Made by a program: the position numbers and the translations under genes. A stretch of DNA of 64,000 nucleotides from Morinoia aosen (taxonomy: Eukaryota > Arthropoda > Malacostraca > Amphipoda > Talitridae), in assembly GCA_030386875.1 (NCBI GenBank), contig CM059563.1, positions 50,161,602 to 50,225,601 of the forward strand, read 5' to 3'. The notes under the pieces are model-generated. The model was not told where the DNA came from. It saw nothing but the letters and a program-made list of their open reading frames with translations, and searched no databases. Shown piece by piece: positions 55,479 to 64,000 of the stretch; position 1 is the first letter of the stretch, and every line of letters begins with the position of its first letter.

Positions 55479-56772
55479 GTAGCATTCGGTACAAAGCGTA
55501 AAAATTATAAACTTTCCCATTCGCACTTAAATAAAATAATTATTAACATTAAAAATCTTACTCTAAATTATTATTAATTATTTTCTACTTCTAATTCGTA
55601 ATCATTGAAGTTTGTGTGTAAATACATGAGAGATCAAATAACCAATCGACATTTCGAGTTTTAAAGCAGCCGGAAGTGGCAACATCCAAGCGCGACGCTT
55701 GAACTGACCCATTCTTTTTTCGTGGCTCGCTAGCGTGCGTACATCTCGTAAGTGAAAGAAAATTAAGTGTGAGAATAGAAAACCCGGTAAAGTATACAAT
55801 GTAAATTCTCCGTGTGCATGGTGATAAACTTAAGGATCTGTTCATCGTCGTGATGTAGGGATAAACTCTAGAATAGCGTTAAAACTCTTAGACTAGCATG
55901 TTCATTTTCGAGTGCTACCTCGACGTGACAAAACGTATAAATTTGCGTGTCACGATTCATTTCCTGTGTCGAGTCATTATATTATCCAACTACGTTTGTG
56001 CCTTACTACAAAGTTATACATTTTGCAGCTGTCATAATAATTCAAAATCCGTTCACGAATACGGGTGATAGAGCGCGGCTAAAACCGCCGGCGTCTTTGC
56101 TGATAGAGTCTTTGTCGCCGGCGTCTTTGTTTTCCAAATTTGCGGAAAATAAAACTGCCGTCTCGTGTCATTATTCTGTGATTTAAAATCGTACTTTATG
56201 CACGTGGAATAATATTTCTTTTTCACAACATATTTGCAGTAGTTTTCTGAAGTGTGTTTGACGTGAAATAATAATTGGGAATGCCTTTTAATAATTTCGT
56301 ACGGATTATAGAGTACGAAGATTATTCATGCATATGCCTGCTAAAGTTTTAGTTTTTTTTCGTATTTCATTACTCCTTAAATCTTGCGTTTAATCGCACT
56401 AATTTCAATATAAATCACTATCAACAAATTAAATCAATTTTCCTTATTCATGCGGCAGAAATACATACTAGCATCTGCCATCGTAAGCGCGTACTTCTCG
56501 CGTACAAAATACTTCGTGAACGCTTACGATGTTATGCCGGCGGTTTATTGCAAATGGCGAAACGTAAAAACCGCCGGGTCATTGTCACCTTGATTTTCAT
56601 GTTTCGTCATGCGAATATTTTTTTTCTGTGCAAGCAACACGTTTAGTGTTTCTTTTCTCAGGTAGATATTATTCTTTATTTTTTTTATCAATGATGCTTG
56701 CCAGTGCTTTTCAGTATGATTGATCTTAATGAAAGCTAGGATTTTTTCCCTGTTATTTCTCGTACGGATATA
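55479..56772 (+). mobile_element. Older Gypsy-family LTR, plus strand, cut by a younger element
   Basis: Starts TGTAGCATTCGGTACA and aligns by eye with the first 1.3 kb of the minus-strand LTR ending at 59009. Shared features are TAATTATTTTCTACTTCTAA, CATTTCGAGT, CCGGCGTCTTTG-type repeats, TGCCGTCTCGTGTCA and TAGGATTTTTTCCCTGTT. It is interrupted at 56773. Its remainder should lie beyond the right edge of the window. Two ccggcgtctttg copies lie at about 56088 and 56118. Confidence 0.8.
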
Positions 56773-59009
56773 TGTCGGGTTTTGACTCCGCCGCTGTGCG
56801 GTTCAGTGGAAATTTTGATTTGAACGGCAAAGAATAAAACTCGATCGATTTCTCGAAGCGTACTATGGGATATTAATGAGAGTGATAATGAAACACGTTT
56901 GGATAACTCAGCTTAGTTTCCGGTGGTGGAGTTTATTTGGGAAAAGGAAGCCAGGACACTGGCTTGTCAGGAAAACCGGCTTGTCTTGATCTTGATCTAG
57001 GAGAGCTTGTTGAGGTGGCAATCCGTGCCGGAGGACCAGGATGGAGCTGACGAAGGCCGGCACGCGATGGAGTGTGCGTGGTGAGTGAGTTGAATTTTTG
57101 GGGAAAGCTTTGAAGGAGTTCTATACAGTGACGTAATGTGGTCACGTTATGAGATCTGCTTTCCAAATGTCTAGCATGACAATCGAGCTTGAGTAAATGG
57201 AGTAGCTCAAGATTTGAGGCTCAGGTAGATTTGCTGGCCTTTCCCAAAGTAATGCCAAATGGCTGACTCAATAATACGGTAAGTTGTGAGCAAGTTATAA
57301 CATGACTCAGGTTAACAACGTAACCTTTAACATGGCACTCAGGGAAACAAAAAACCCAGGGAGATTGGATCGTGAAGGTTTTGTGTATGGCGATGATGTA
57401 GAGGTCCTGCACAGGAGTCCAAGGATGCTGGGTCACGCGATTCAGGAGAGACATCAAGACATGGCACTACTGAATATCCAACATAATAATGACAACTCTT
57501 CCCACACGGAGAAATCCGAGAAACTCCTACGGTTTTAACTCAAGCTAATTTATGAATCCCACTCTAGCAAACTCAAAAGAGATAGGACAGATTTTAGGTT
57601 GACAGATTTTTAATCAAGGAATAAATTGTTTGATCACTAATGCCTCGGCTTTAAATTCCGAGTGTTAGGCTAGGAATCTTCGGTAATAAAGATCGTGATT
57701 CCTCACAGAGACTACGGGCAAGTAAACACGAGACCTACCGAATATCGTAAAATATCAAGTGACAGCACTTTGGCAAGCAGTAAAAAAAACACATTAAAAA
57801 TCCTAAGTTCATGGATAAAAATCCTAGTAAAATCCTGGTATCTCAATTTTCAATAATAAAGAAATTAGGGAATAATATATATCCCTAATGATAATAGAAA
57901 CAGGGAAAAAAACTAGGCGTTGATTTCACAGGCGGAAAGTACGCGAAGAAAGGAAAACACGAGAGCATGAAGGTTCCGTGTGGCGGTTTAACCGGCGACT
58001 TAACGCGTCGGTCTCAGCCCGAGTCGCCGGCCATTTGCACACACTTACGATAGGCAGATAGTGATGGGTGTTTGTCACCGAATGCGATGAAGCACATTAA
58101 TTTTATTGAGATGATTGATATCGAATTAACTGAGGTTTCGTAAATATATGGTATTAAGAATGAAGTTCCAAAACTTTAGCAAGTAGACATGAATAACTTC
58201 GTAATTTATTAAAAGCTATTTAAAAGACATCTTTAATGATTATATCGCGTTTAAACAAATTTAAGAAGAACTGCTAGAAGTATTTTGTAAAAAAAATAAG
58301 AGAAAATACTATTAGAACACATGCTTAAAATGCAAATAAAAATCACGTAGTAGTGACAGAAAACGGCAGAGTTTTCCGCCATTACACAAGACGCTATCGG
58401 CAACGAACGCCGGCAATTCGGCCGCGTTCGTCCAAACAGAGGTTAACATTGATTAGTAGATTATCGAAAAGAGAACAGAAAGAGCATGATTATGCTTTGA
58501 TTATAAAATTAATGACACGAAATAAAATAAAATCATGACGCATCTGACGCAAATTTTACGCTAAATCATGTTGAGAACAAAACAAAACTCTGAATGAGGA
58601 GCATGCTACATCCATATTCCCAAGCATAACTACGTAACTTAGTACACTGCACTTGTCACTTATTTATACTCACTGACACGAAGCAAAGGAACACGAATAT
58701 TTTCTAACACATTTGAACTCACGAGAATTTGCTTGTAACACTGCTAGTAGGGCGCCATAAGTCAGAATGGCTTTTGAAAGAAGAGACGCGCAAGTGCGCA
58801 GTGTTGCCACCAGAGGGCTTCTCTCTCGAAAAATGTCGAGTGTTATTTTTATTGTTTCATGCATCTACACAAAAACTTCAATGATGGTGAATTAGAAGTA
58901 GAAAATAATTAATAATAGGTTAGAGTAATATTTTTAATGCTACTAATTAATTTATTTAAGTAGGAATAGCAAATTTCTAATTTTTACACTTATGTAGCGG
59001 TATGCTACA
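56773..59009 (-). repeat. 3' LTR of the Gypsy element, 2,237 bp
   Basis: Minus-strand start TGTAGCATACCGCTACA at 59009, end AAACCCGACA at 56773. It contains an AATAAA (minus) near 56935 as a possible polyadenylation signal. No gene lies inside; the short open frames here are not supported. Parts match the LTRs at 8720 and 55479. Confidence 0.9.
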
Positions 59010-59022
59010 TTACCCCCCAAGG
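59010..59022 (-). other. Polypurine tract of the Gypsy element
   Basis: Minus-strand CTTGGGGGGTAA directly abuts the 3' LTR start at 59009. It would prime plus-strand DNA synthesis. Confidence 0.75.
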
Positions 59023-59050
59023 CGCAGACCGAAAGGTCCACCCGCTGCAA

Positions 59051-62000
59051 TCATCTGTAGCGGGAAGGAGGGCGAACTACACGACCCTGCCGAGTTCGGC
59101 AATTGGCAAATGATACTGAGCGGGGAAGTTTCACCAAACGGGTCTGCAAGTTTAGGTCGGCAAGAGTCCTAGGAACAGGAGTTACTGCAGCGGGCTCGTC
59201 TGGTCTCTCCAGACTTGTCGCTGTGTCAGTAAGAGGACTAGAGTTAGAATCTACGACAGGGTTAGAGATAGGGTTTGAATGTACAGGCATATAGAAAGGA
59301 TTACACTCAAGTTGACTAGGCAATAATGCAGCCAACTGAGGAAGCTGAGATGGTAGATATGATCGAGTCTCAGTGGGAAAGGAAATCTGCGGAGAAGATG
59401 ATGAGTTATAAGTTACGCTATGATCAGAAGTATATGCGACTTTTAATCGATCAATGCTCACAAGGTCGTGGGATCCGAGTCTATCGAGAATGAAGTATTT
59501 TTGCTTGCGTTTAAGTACTTTGAATGGGCCATCATAAGGGCGCGTGAGTGTAGGTTTTATAGCATCATTTCGGACATACACATGTGTGCAGTCTTGCAGG
59601 GCAGGATCTAGCTTGTCCTTAGACTGCGGCATTCGCGGAGCCACATACTTGATCTGGCGCATGCAATCTTTCAGGCAGGTTACGTAAGCGGAACGGTCAG
59701 CGGATGAAAATTCAGGCAAAGGTTTTGGATCAACAATGTCGCCGGGGAGACGAAGCGTCTTCCCGTACAACATTTCAGCCGCTGTGCACTGCTGATCTTG
59801 TCTGTGCAAATTTCTGATGCTAAGTAGTACAACTGGAAGTCTATCAGTCCAATCGTGACTGCAATTAAGGCAGCGCAAGGCAGACTTGAGGTCTCTGTGG
59901 ACTCTTTCAATAAGTCCATTTGACTGCGGATGATACGCTGTCGTGGATGTGTTCGCACAACCTAAGGCGGTGCTAAGCTCACTCCAGAATTTGGAGGTAA
60001 ATTGTGATCCCCGGTCATGTGTGACTTGTAAGGGAACCCCAAATCTGGAGATCCAATTTGATAAGAACGCGCGCGCTACAGTCTCAGTCTGTGTATCAGG
60101 AAGAGGGACAGCCTCAACCCAACGCGTGAACCTATCGATGATGGTCAACAAATAAGAATAACCGCGCGATACCGGCAAGGGACCCACTAGGTCTAGGTGG
60201 ACAGAATCAAACTTTTGACCTGTGAATGCGCAACTCTGCAGCGCTGCACGATTATGTTTCACCACCTTGCTACTCTGACACGCATGGCAATTTTGCACAA
60301 TTTGCTTGACCTCCTTACGCATCGCTGGCCAGACGTAACGATCAGAAATCAAACGCAATGTACGGTTAATACCAGGGTGACTGAGGGAATGGTAGTGGAG
60401 GACAGCTACTCTGCGGAGAGTCGCAGGAAGATACAAACGAGAAGGTCGCTCGGCATCACGATACACGCCGTCAACCAAGGTTAGTTTTGGAAGGGAAGGG
60501 TTAGAAGATTTGAGAAGGTCCTGAAGTTCAGGATCCTCCTTTTGAGCATTAAAAATGTTGCCGAAGGTGATTTCGCCACCGGTTTGGACAGAATTAATCC
60601 TAGAGAGGCAGTCAGCTACGGTATTGTCCAATCCCTTAATGTAACGGATGTCAGTGGTGAACTGACTTATAAAGGAAAGGTGTCGAGCTTCTCTAGGCGA
60701 ATGTCTTTCAGAAGGCATTTTTATAGCTGAGGTCAAAGGTTTGTGATCTGTGTAGATCACAAACTCCCTTGCCTCTAGAGCATAGCGAAAGTGTCTCACA
60801 GATAGGTAGATAGCAAGAAGTTCCCTACCGAACGCGCTATAAGCACGCTCAGTGGGCGACAGCTTTTTGGAAAAGAAAGCAAGAGGAGAGATATTAGTAC
60901 CTACTTGTTGTTGCAACACAGCACCTACGGCGGTACTGGATGCGTCAACAACGAGGCTGAAATCAGCATTAGCAATAGGGTAGGATAGTTCAGTCGCGGA
61001 TGCTAACTTGTGTTTTATTTCGTCAAAAGCTGTGCGCGCTTCTTCCGACCATTTTACCTCAATAGATTTGCCTTTACGTTTCGGTTCGAGGAGGTCGGAC
61101 AGGGGCGCTAAAGTTTGAGCACAGTTGCGTATGAAACGATGGTAGAAGTTAACAGAACCTAGGAACCTTCTTAGTTCCTTCTGGGTCTGTGGAAGAGGAA
61201 AGTTTCTGATCACTTCTACTTTGGAAGGCAAAGGTTTTAGACCTAGGCTAGAGATTTCATGACCTAAGTAAATCAGTGATGACTTTCCGAACTCACATTT
61301 CTCAGGATTTACGAGGAGTCCATTGTCGGACAATCTTTGAAAAACGACCCTAAGATGGTCTTTGTGCAACTCCGGGGTTGTGGACGCCACAAGGATATCG
61401 TCTAAGTAGACAAAAGCGAAAGAGAGATCAGAGAAGATTTCAGCCATGTGTCTCTGGAACGTTTGAGGCGCGTTCCGGAGACCATATGGCATTTTTAGAA
61501 ATTCAAAGAGACCAAATGGAGTGATGACAGCGGTCTTGGGGATAGCGGACTCATCAAGAGGGATTTGGTGAAAGGCGGACTGCAAGTCAATCTTAGAGAA
61601 AATTTGTGCTCCTTCCAAATTTGCACTGAAATCGTGAAGGTAAGGAATAGGATAGCGATCAGGTAAAGTAACGGCATTTAACCTGCGGAAATCCCCGCAC
61701 GGTCTGAATTCACCGTTAGCCTTGGGTACCAGCAAAAGAGGACTAGCCCAAGGACTTTTGGAGGTGCGGATGATGCCACACTCCTGCATGCGCGCGAACT
61801 CTTTCTTGGCTAACGCCAATCGATCAGGCGGCAATCTCCTAGCACGGGAGAAGACATGCGGTCCTTGCGTCTCTATGAAGTGTTTCGTGCAGGTTTGCAT
61901 GTTTTTCGAAACTAAGTTAGGGTTTGTTAGTGCTGGGAAATTTTTAAGTTCTTGCTCAAACATGCACTCATCTTTGAAAGCAATCGAGAAGGAATGCAAG

Positions 62001-62458
62001 ACATTAGCTCTAGTTATGCTACCAGCGGGAATTGAGATCTGTGTCTCCTCGTCTTTAATACACCTATTTTTGATGTCTACAACAATCCCAAACTTTTCGA
62101 GAAAGTCCGCGCCAATGATAGGCTCTTGGACTTCCGCGATGAGGAAAGTAAACAGGAAGGTTCGCCTCAATCCCAGACTGCACTCTAAGGCTCGTTCACC
62201 GTAACAAGGTATTGGCGTGCCGTTTGCGGCGCGTAATGTAGCCACTAATGGCTGGTTTTTGACTTTTGCCGTGGCTGGTATAATTGACACGCTAGAGCCA
62301 GTGTCGATTAGAAATCGATATTTGGTAACGGGATCGAGGATTGTCAAGAGGCGAGTAGTCTGGGAATGAGGCAACGCAGTACTCGCTACTGTGCGTTGCT
62401 GGTGGCGTTTCCCGAAGTCATTTGTTCGGTATAACGCGGGTAAAAGCGTGAGGCGCAT
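59051..62458 (-). CDS. pol: Gypsy pol polyprotein (protease, reverse transcriptase, RNase H, integrase)
   Basis: 1135 codons without a stop. Protease: active-site IDTGSS at 51-56. Reverse transcriptase: about 190-400, catalytic D291 (KIDLQSAF) and YLDD at 351-354. RNase H: D505, E546, D571 and D616. Integrase: zinc finger H690/H694/C724/C727 and catalytic D756, D815, E851 (35 residues between the last two). A GPY/F-type module (RPYDGPFKVLKR) follows. All catalytic residues are present. The frame is preceded directly by TAA (62461-62459), overlaps gag by 73 nt and is in the -1 frame. It is therefore probably made as a gag-pol fusion, and the Met at 62458 is likely not a true start. Confidence 0.95.
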   Translation of the reverse strand: MRLTLLPALYRTNDFGKRHQQRTVASTALPHSQTTRLLTILDPVTKYRFLIDTGSSVSIIPATAKVKNQPLVATLRAANGTPIPCYGERALECSLGLRRTFLFTFLIAEVQEPIIGADFLEKFGIVVDIKNRCIKDEETQISIPAGSITRANVLHSFSIAFKDECMFEQELKNFPALTNPNLVSKNMQTCTKHFIETQGPHVFSRARRLPPDRLALAKKEFARMQECGIIRTSKSPWASPLLLVPKANGEFRPCGDFRRLNAVTLPDRYPIPYLHDFSANLEGAQIFSKIDLQSAFHQIPLDESAIPKTAVITPFGLFEFLKMPYGLRNAPQTFQRHMAEIFSDLSFAFVYLDDILVASTTPELHKDHLRVVFQRLSDNGLLVNPEKCEFGKSSLIYLGHEISSLGLKPLPSKVEVIRNFPLPQTQKELRRFLGSVNFYHRFIRNCAQTLAPLSDLLEPKRKGKSIEVKWSEEARTAFDEIKHKLASATELSYPIANADFSLVVDASSTAVGAVLQQQVGTNISPLAFFSKKLSPTERAYSAFGRELLAIYLSVRHFRYALEAREFVIYTDHKPLTSAIKMPSERHSPREARHLSFISQFTTDIRYIKGLDNTVADCLSRINSVQTGGEITFGNIFNAQKEDPELQDLLKSSNPSLPKLTLVDGVYRDAERPSRLYLPATLRRVAVLHYHSLSHPGINRTLRLISDRYVWPAMRKEVKQIVQNCHACQSSKVVKHNRAALQSCAFTGQKFDSVHLDLVGPLPVSRGYSYLLTIIDRFTRWVEAVPLPDTQTETVARAFLSNWISRFGVPLQVTHDRGSQFTSKFWSELSTALGCANTSTTAYHPQSNGLIERVHRDLKSALRCLNCSHDWTDRLPVVLLSIRNLHRQDQQCTAAEMLYGKTLRLPGDIVDPKPLPEFSSADRSAYVTCLKDCMRQIKYVAPRMPQSKDKLDPALQDCTHVYVRNDAIKPTLTRPYDGPFKVLKRKQKYFILDRLGSHDLVSIDRLKVAYTSDHSVTYNSSSSPQISFPTETRSYLPSQLPQLAALLPSQLECNPFYMPVHSNPISNPVVDSNSSPLTDTATSLERPDEPAAVTPVPRTLADLNLQTRLVKLPRSVSFANCRTRQGRVVRPPSRYR
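62371..62413 (-). promoter_or_regulatory. -1 programmed ribosomal frameshift signal
   Basis: On the minus strand GGGAAAC (62413-62407) lies in gag frame as G GGA AAC, followed by a 7-nt spacer. A stem-loop follows (62399-62371): six pairs GCAACG/CGTTGC, a 2-base bulge, then CAGTA/TACTG around a GCGAG loop. It lies within the 73-nt gag-pol overlap and moves ribosomes into the pol frame. The gag TAG lies inside the stem. Confidence 0.85.
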
Positions 62459-63390
62459 TTACGAGCTTGGTCACCAAATTTCTGGTGATACCAGCATAAA
62501 TTGCTACTGGCATCACGAGAGCGTGACCGAAAACGGGGGTTTTGATTATTTGACCTATCATAAGATCTACCTCTATCAAAGCGTTGAGGAGGAGGAGGAT
62601 AGTGATAGTTGGAGGGATAGTCATAAGGATAGTTGTAGGCATTTTGGTGGCTTTGGAATCTCCCTGGGCCTGGCTGAATGTGAGCCACGGTCTGACCTAT
62701 TTGGAAATTTTGGAGAGCTTGCTTTATTTCAGCGATGTCCTGCTGCAGCTTATCTATTTTGGCTGAATTCTGCGTCGTATTTGACGGGCTAAAAGTTGTA
62801 GCAGCTACATTCAAGGAAGCAACCTGTGGTTCTTGTGGCAAATTGATATTTCTAATCACAGTCTCAGCGGACTCCGCTAATTTCTCTAGAGTTTGCTCGG
62901 GCCCTGCTAGTGAGAGGAAAGGACGCACATTAGGTGCGAGCTTCGTCATGAAAACTTCCTTCAGAAACCCCTCAGCTACGGCAACACCAGTAGCGAGTTT
63001 CCGAAGTTCTTTCACGAGCGAAGAGGGAGAGAAAGAAGCAGAGACAGGTGGAATTGCTGAGGCATCTACCAAGCTACGAAACTTGTCCGCATCGGACATC
63101 TGAAGCCTTGCCAAAATTTTTCTTTTTAAGATTCCGTAAGGATCGCGGTCTGGAGGGTTTTCTAAGAGCTCATTGGAATCATTAAGGAGTTTTGTGGGCG
63201 CGGCGCTAACGAGGGCATAGAATTTGTCTATGTCCTGATTTATTCTATTATACCTAAACACAGCTTCCACCTGGTTGAACCAGGTGTGCGCGTCCCCTGG
63301 AATGAAAGGAGGGAGCCTAATGGGATTTGCGTGGGCTCGATCTTCATTATCTGAGTCAGGCATGCTAGCAATCTCTTTTGGGATGCACAA
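62386..63390 (-). CDS. gag: Gypsy gag polyprotein
   Basis: 334 residues, stop TAG at 62388-62386. The start of the capsid region holds IRLPPFIPGDAHTWFNQVEA, a hallmark of this gag group. Two candidate starts exist, M1 (63390) and M10 (63363), and the second directly precedes the conserved block. A basic, Tyr/Pro/Arg-rich segment at about 240-290 precedes a zinc-knuckle-like motif, CWYHQKFGDQARKC. The usual fourth ligand, expected four residues on (SRF), is Phe (codon TTT). It should form the virus-like particle and package element RNA. Confidence 0.92.
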   Translation of the reverse strand: MCIPKEIASMPDSDNEDRAHANPIRLPPFIPGDAHTWFNQVEAVFRYNRINQDIDKFYALVSAAPTKLLNDSNELLENPPDRDPYGILKRKILARLQMSDADKFRSLVDASAIPPVSASFSPSSLVKELRKLATGVAVAEGFLKEVFMTKLAPNVRPFLSLAGPEQTLEKLAESAETVIRNINLPQEPQVASLNVAATTFSPSNTTQNSAKIDKLQQDIAEIKQALQNFQIGQTVAHIQPGPGRFQSHQNAYNYPYDYPSNYHYPPPPQRFDRGRSYDRSNNQNPRFRSRSRDASSNLCWYHQKFGDQARKCASRFYPRYTEQMTSGNATSNAQ

Positions 63391-63905
63391 TTAATGATAT
63401 CAGTGCCTAAGACTTGGGATGAGGTAGCAAGGGTTTGCGTTAATTCTTTTACCTACTCAATCATTCAAATTAAGTGAAAGCAGAAGGAAGGAAATATGAA
63501 ATTGGAAACGAGAAAAATTTCGGCGGTATGCGGCAATTTGCGTAGGCACAAAATTTAAGCAGGTAAAAAATTAATTTCCTACCTACTCAATCATTCAATA
63601 CGTTGAAGAAAACGGAAAGAGAGAAAATGGGGCGAGAATTTTACGGTGGTCAGGAATAAATGCACAGCACGGAAATAGTAGAAAAATATTTTCCTACCTA
63701 CTGAGGCACAAAAAACAAACAAAGACAGGAAACAGCATAAAAAATTTTTAGAGCTGCTCAGAGAAAGTTCATTAGCACGGACAAACTCACAGGAAATTTC
63801 TCAAATGACTACGACATGGGAAAATTTATCACTACAATGATACGCCAACATTATCCTCTCACAATCTCCCAACACTTCGAGTTTAGTTCTTTTTATTTTT
63901 AAAAT
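63391..63905 (-). other. Gypsy leader (5' untranslated region) with internal repeats
   Basis: Between the primer site and gag. cctactcaatcattcaa and related ctacctact motifs recur at about 63450, 63578 and 63693, spaced about 115-130 bp apart. They suggest an old tandem amplification or a packaging-related repeat. No reading frame. Confidence 0.6.
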
Positions 63906-63918
63906 GGCCAATGCACCA
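63906..63918 (-). other. Primer-binding site complementary to tRNA-Gly
   Basis: Minus-strand TGGTGCATTGGCC is the exact complement of the 3' end (GGCCAATGCA plus CCA) of animal tRNA-Gly(GCC) as I know it. One base (63919) separates it from the LTR end at 63920. It would prime minus-strand cDNA synthesis. Confidence 0.8.
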
Positions 63919-63919
63919 A

Positions 63920-64000
63920 TGTCGGGTTTTGACTCCGCCGCTGTGCGGTTCAGTGGAAATTTTGATTTGAACGGCAAAGAATAAAACTCGATCGATTTCT
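63920..64000 (-). repeat. 5' LTR of the Gypsy element, 81-base end only
   Basis: Identical over its whole visible length to 56773-56853. The rest lies outside the window. Confidence 0.93.

Larger units (their letters stand above)
56773..64000 (-). mobile_element. Ty3/Gypsy-type LTR retrotransposon, apparently intact, right LTR truncated by window edge
   Basis: Order on the minus strand: 5' LTR (only its last 81 bases are in the window, 64000-63920), tRNA-Gly primer site, leader, gag, -1 frameshift signal, pol, polypurine tract, 3' LTR (59009-56773). The internal part is about 4.9 kb and the LTR is 2,237 bp, long for the group. All 81 LTR bases that can be compared are identical, so insertion was recent. 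There is no env. The gag zinc knuckle of C-W-Y-H type suggests the CsRn1-like lineage. The left target flank is ...gtacggatata. Confidence 0.92.

Noticed and set aside
55602..55799. Minus-strand frames in the plus LTR
   Set aside because: Non-conserved between the three LTR copies in the window.
61722..62204. 160-codon plus frame
   Set aside because: Shadow of the pol gene on the opposite strand; no independent features.

Overview
The window is animal nuclear DNA, most likely from an arthropod and possibly a crustacean. The phylum is an inference from intron density, AT richness and the mix of mobile elements; no marker fixes the species. There are no bacterial-type operons. It holds one protein-coding host gene, read on the minus strand, surrounded and interrupted by many mobile elements.

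Host gene (12.5-41.6 kb, minus strand). Twenty-six coding exons, joined by GT-AG junctions whose phases agree throughout, give 5001 nt, or 1666 residues plus a stop. The protein is the orthologue of NFRKB (INO80G), a metazoan subunit of the INO80 chromatin remodeller. It has an N-terminal DEUBAD domain, the central winged-helix-like domain, and a long low-complexity tail ending in a 10-residue repeat. Its introns carry SINE copies, a Penelope-like reverse transcriptase fossil, a palindromic MITE, and a 32-bp tandem array next to an LTR-like fragment.

Left flank (1-12.2 kb). This is a graveyard of repeats: degenerate tandem repeats, a 355-bp duplication, a 547-bp MITE, SINE copies, one foldback arm, a complete foldback, a 29-bp minisatellite and a solo-type LTR.

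Right flank (42-56.8 kb). A mariner-like transposase fossil comes first. A LINE reverse-transcriptase fossil follows, split by a 4,373-bp insertion (43951-48323). That insertion has hAT-type ends and an exact 8-bp target duplication, and removing it restores the reverse-transcriptase reading frame. Its interior is an ~80-93-bp repeat array that changes orientation at least twice and hosts several younger insertions. Further right are a tRNA-derived SINE, two related LINE fossils, two TTAA-flanked piggyBac-type MITEs and a possible 5' exon at 53.5 kb.

Right edge (54.9-64 kb). This is a three-layer nest: a LINE fossil, interrupted by an LTR on the plus strand, interrupted in turn by a Ty3/Gypsy-type retrotransposon on the minus strand. 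The retrotransposon appears intact and young. The 81 bp shared by its two LTRs are identical, its primer site matches tRNA-Gly, and its gag and pol frames overlap at a -1 frameshift signal (GGGAAAC plus a stem-loop).

A minus-strand SINE family with a hairpin head and an AATCT-type tail occurs at least seven times, always in the same orientation. Three copies have 13-15-bp target duplications.
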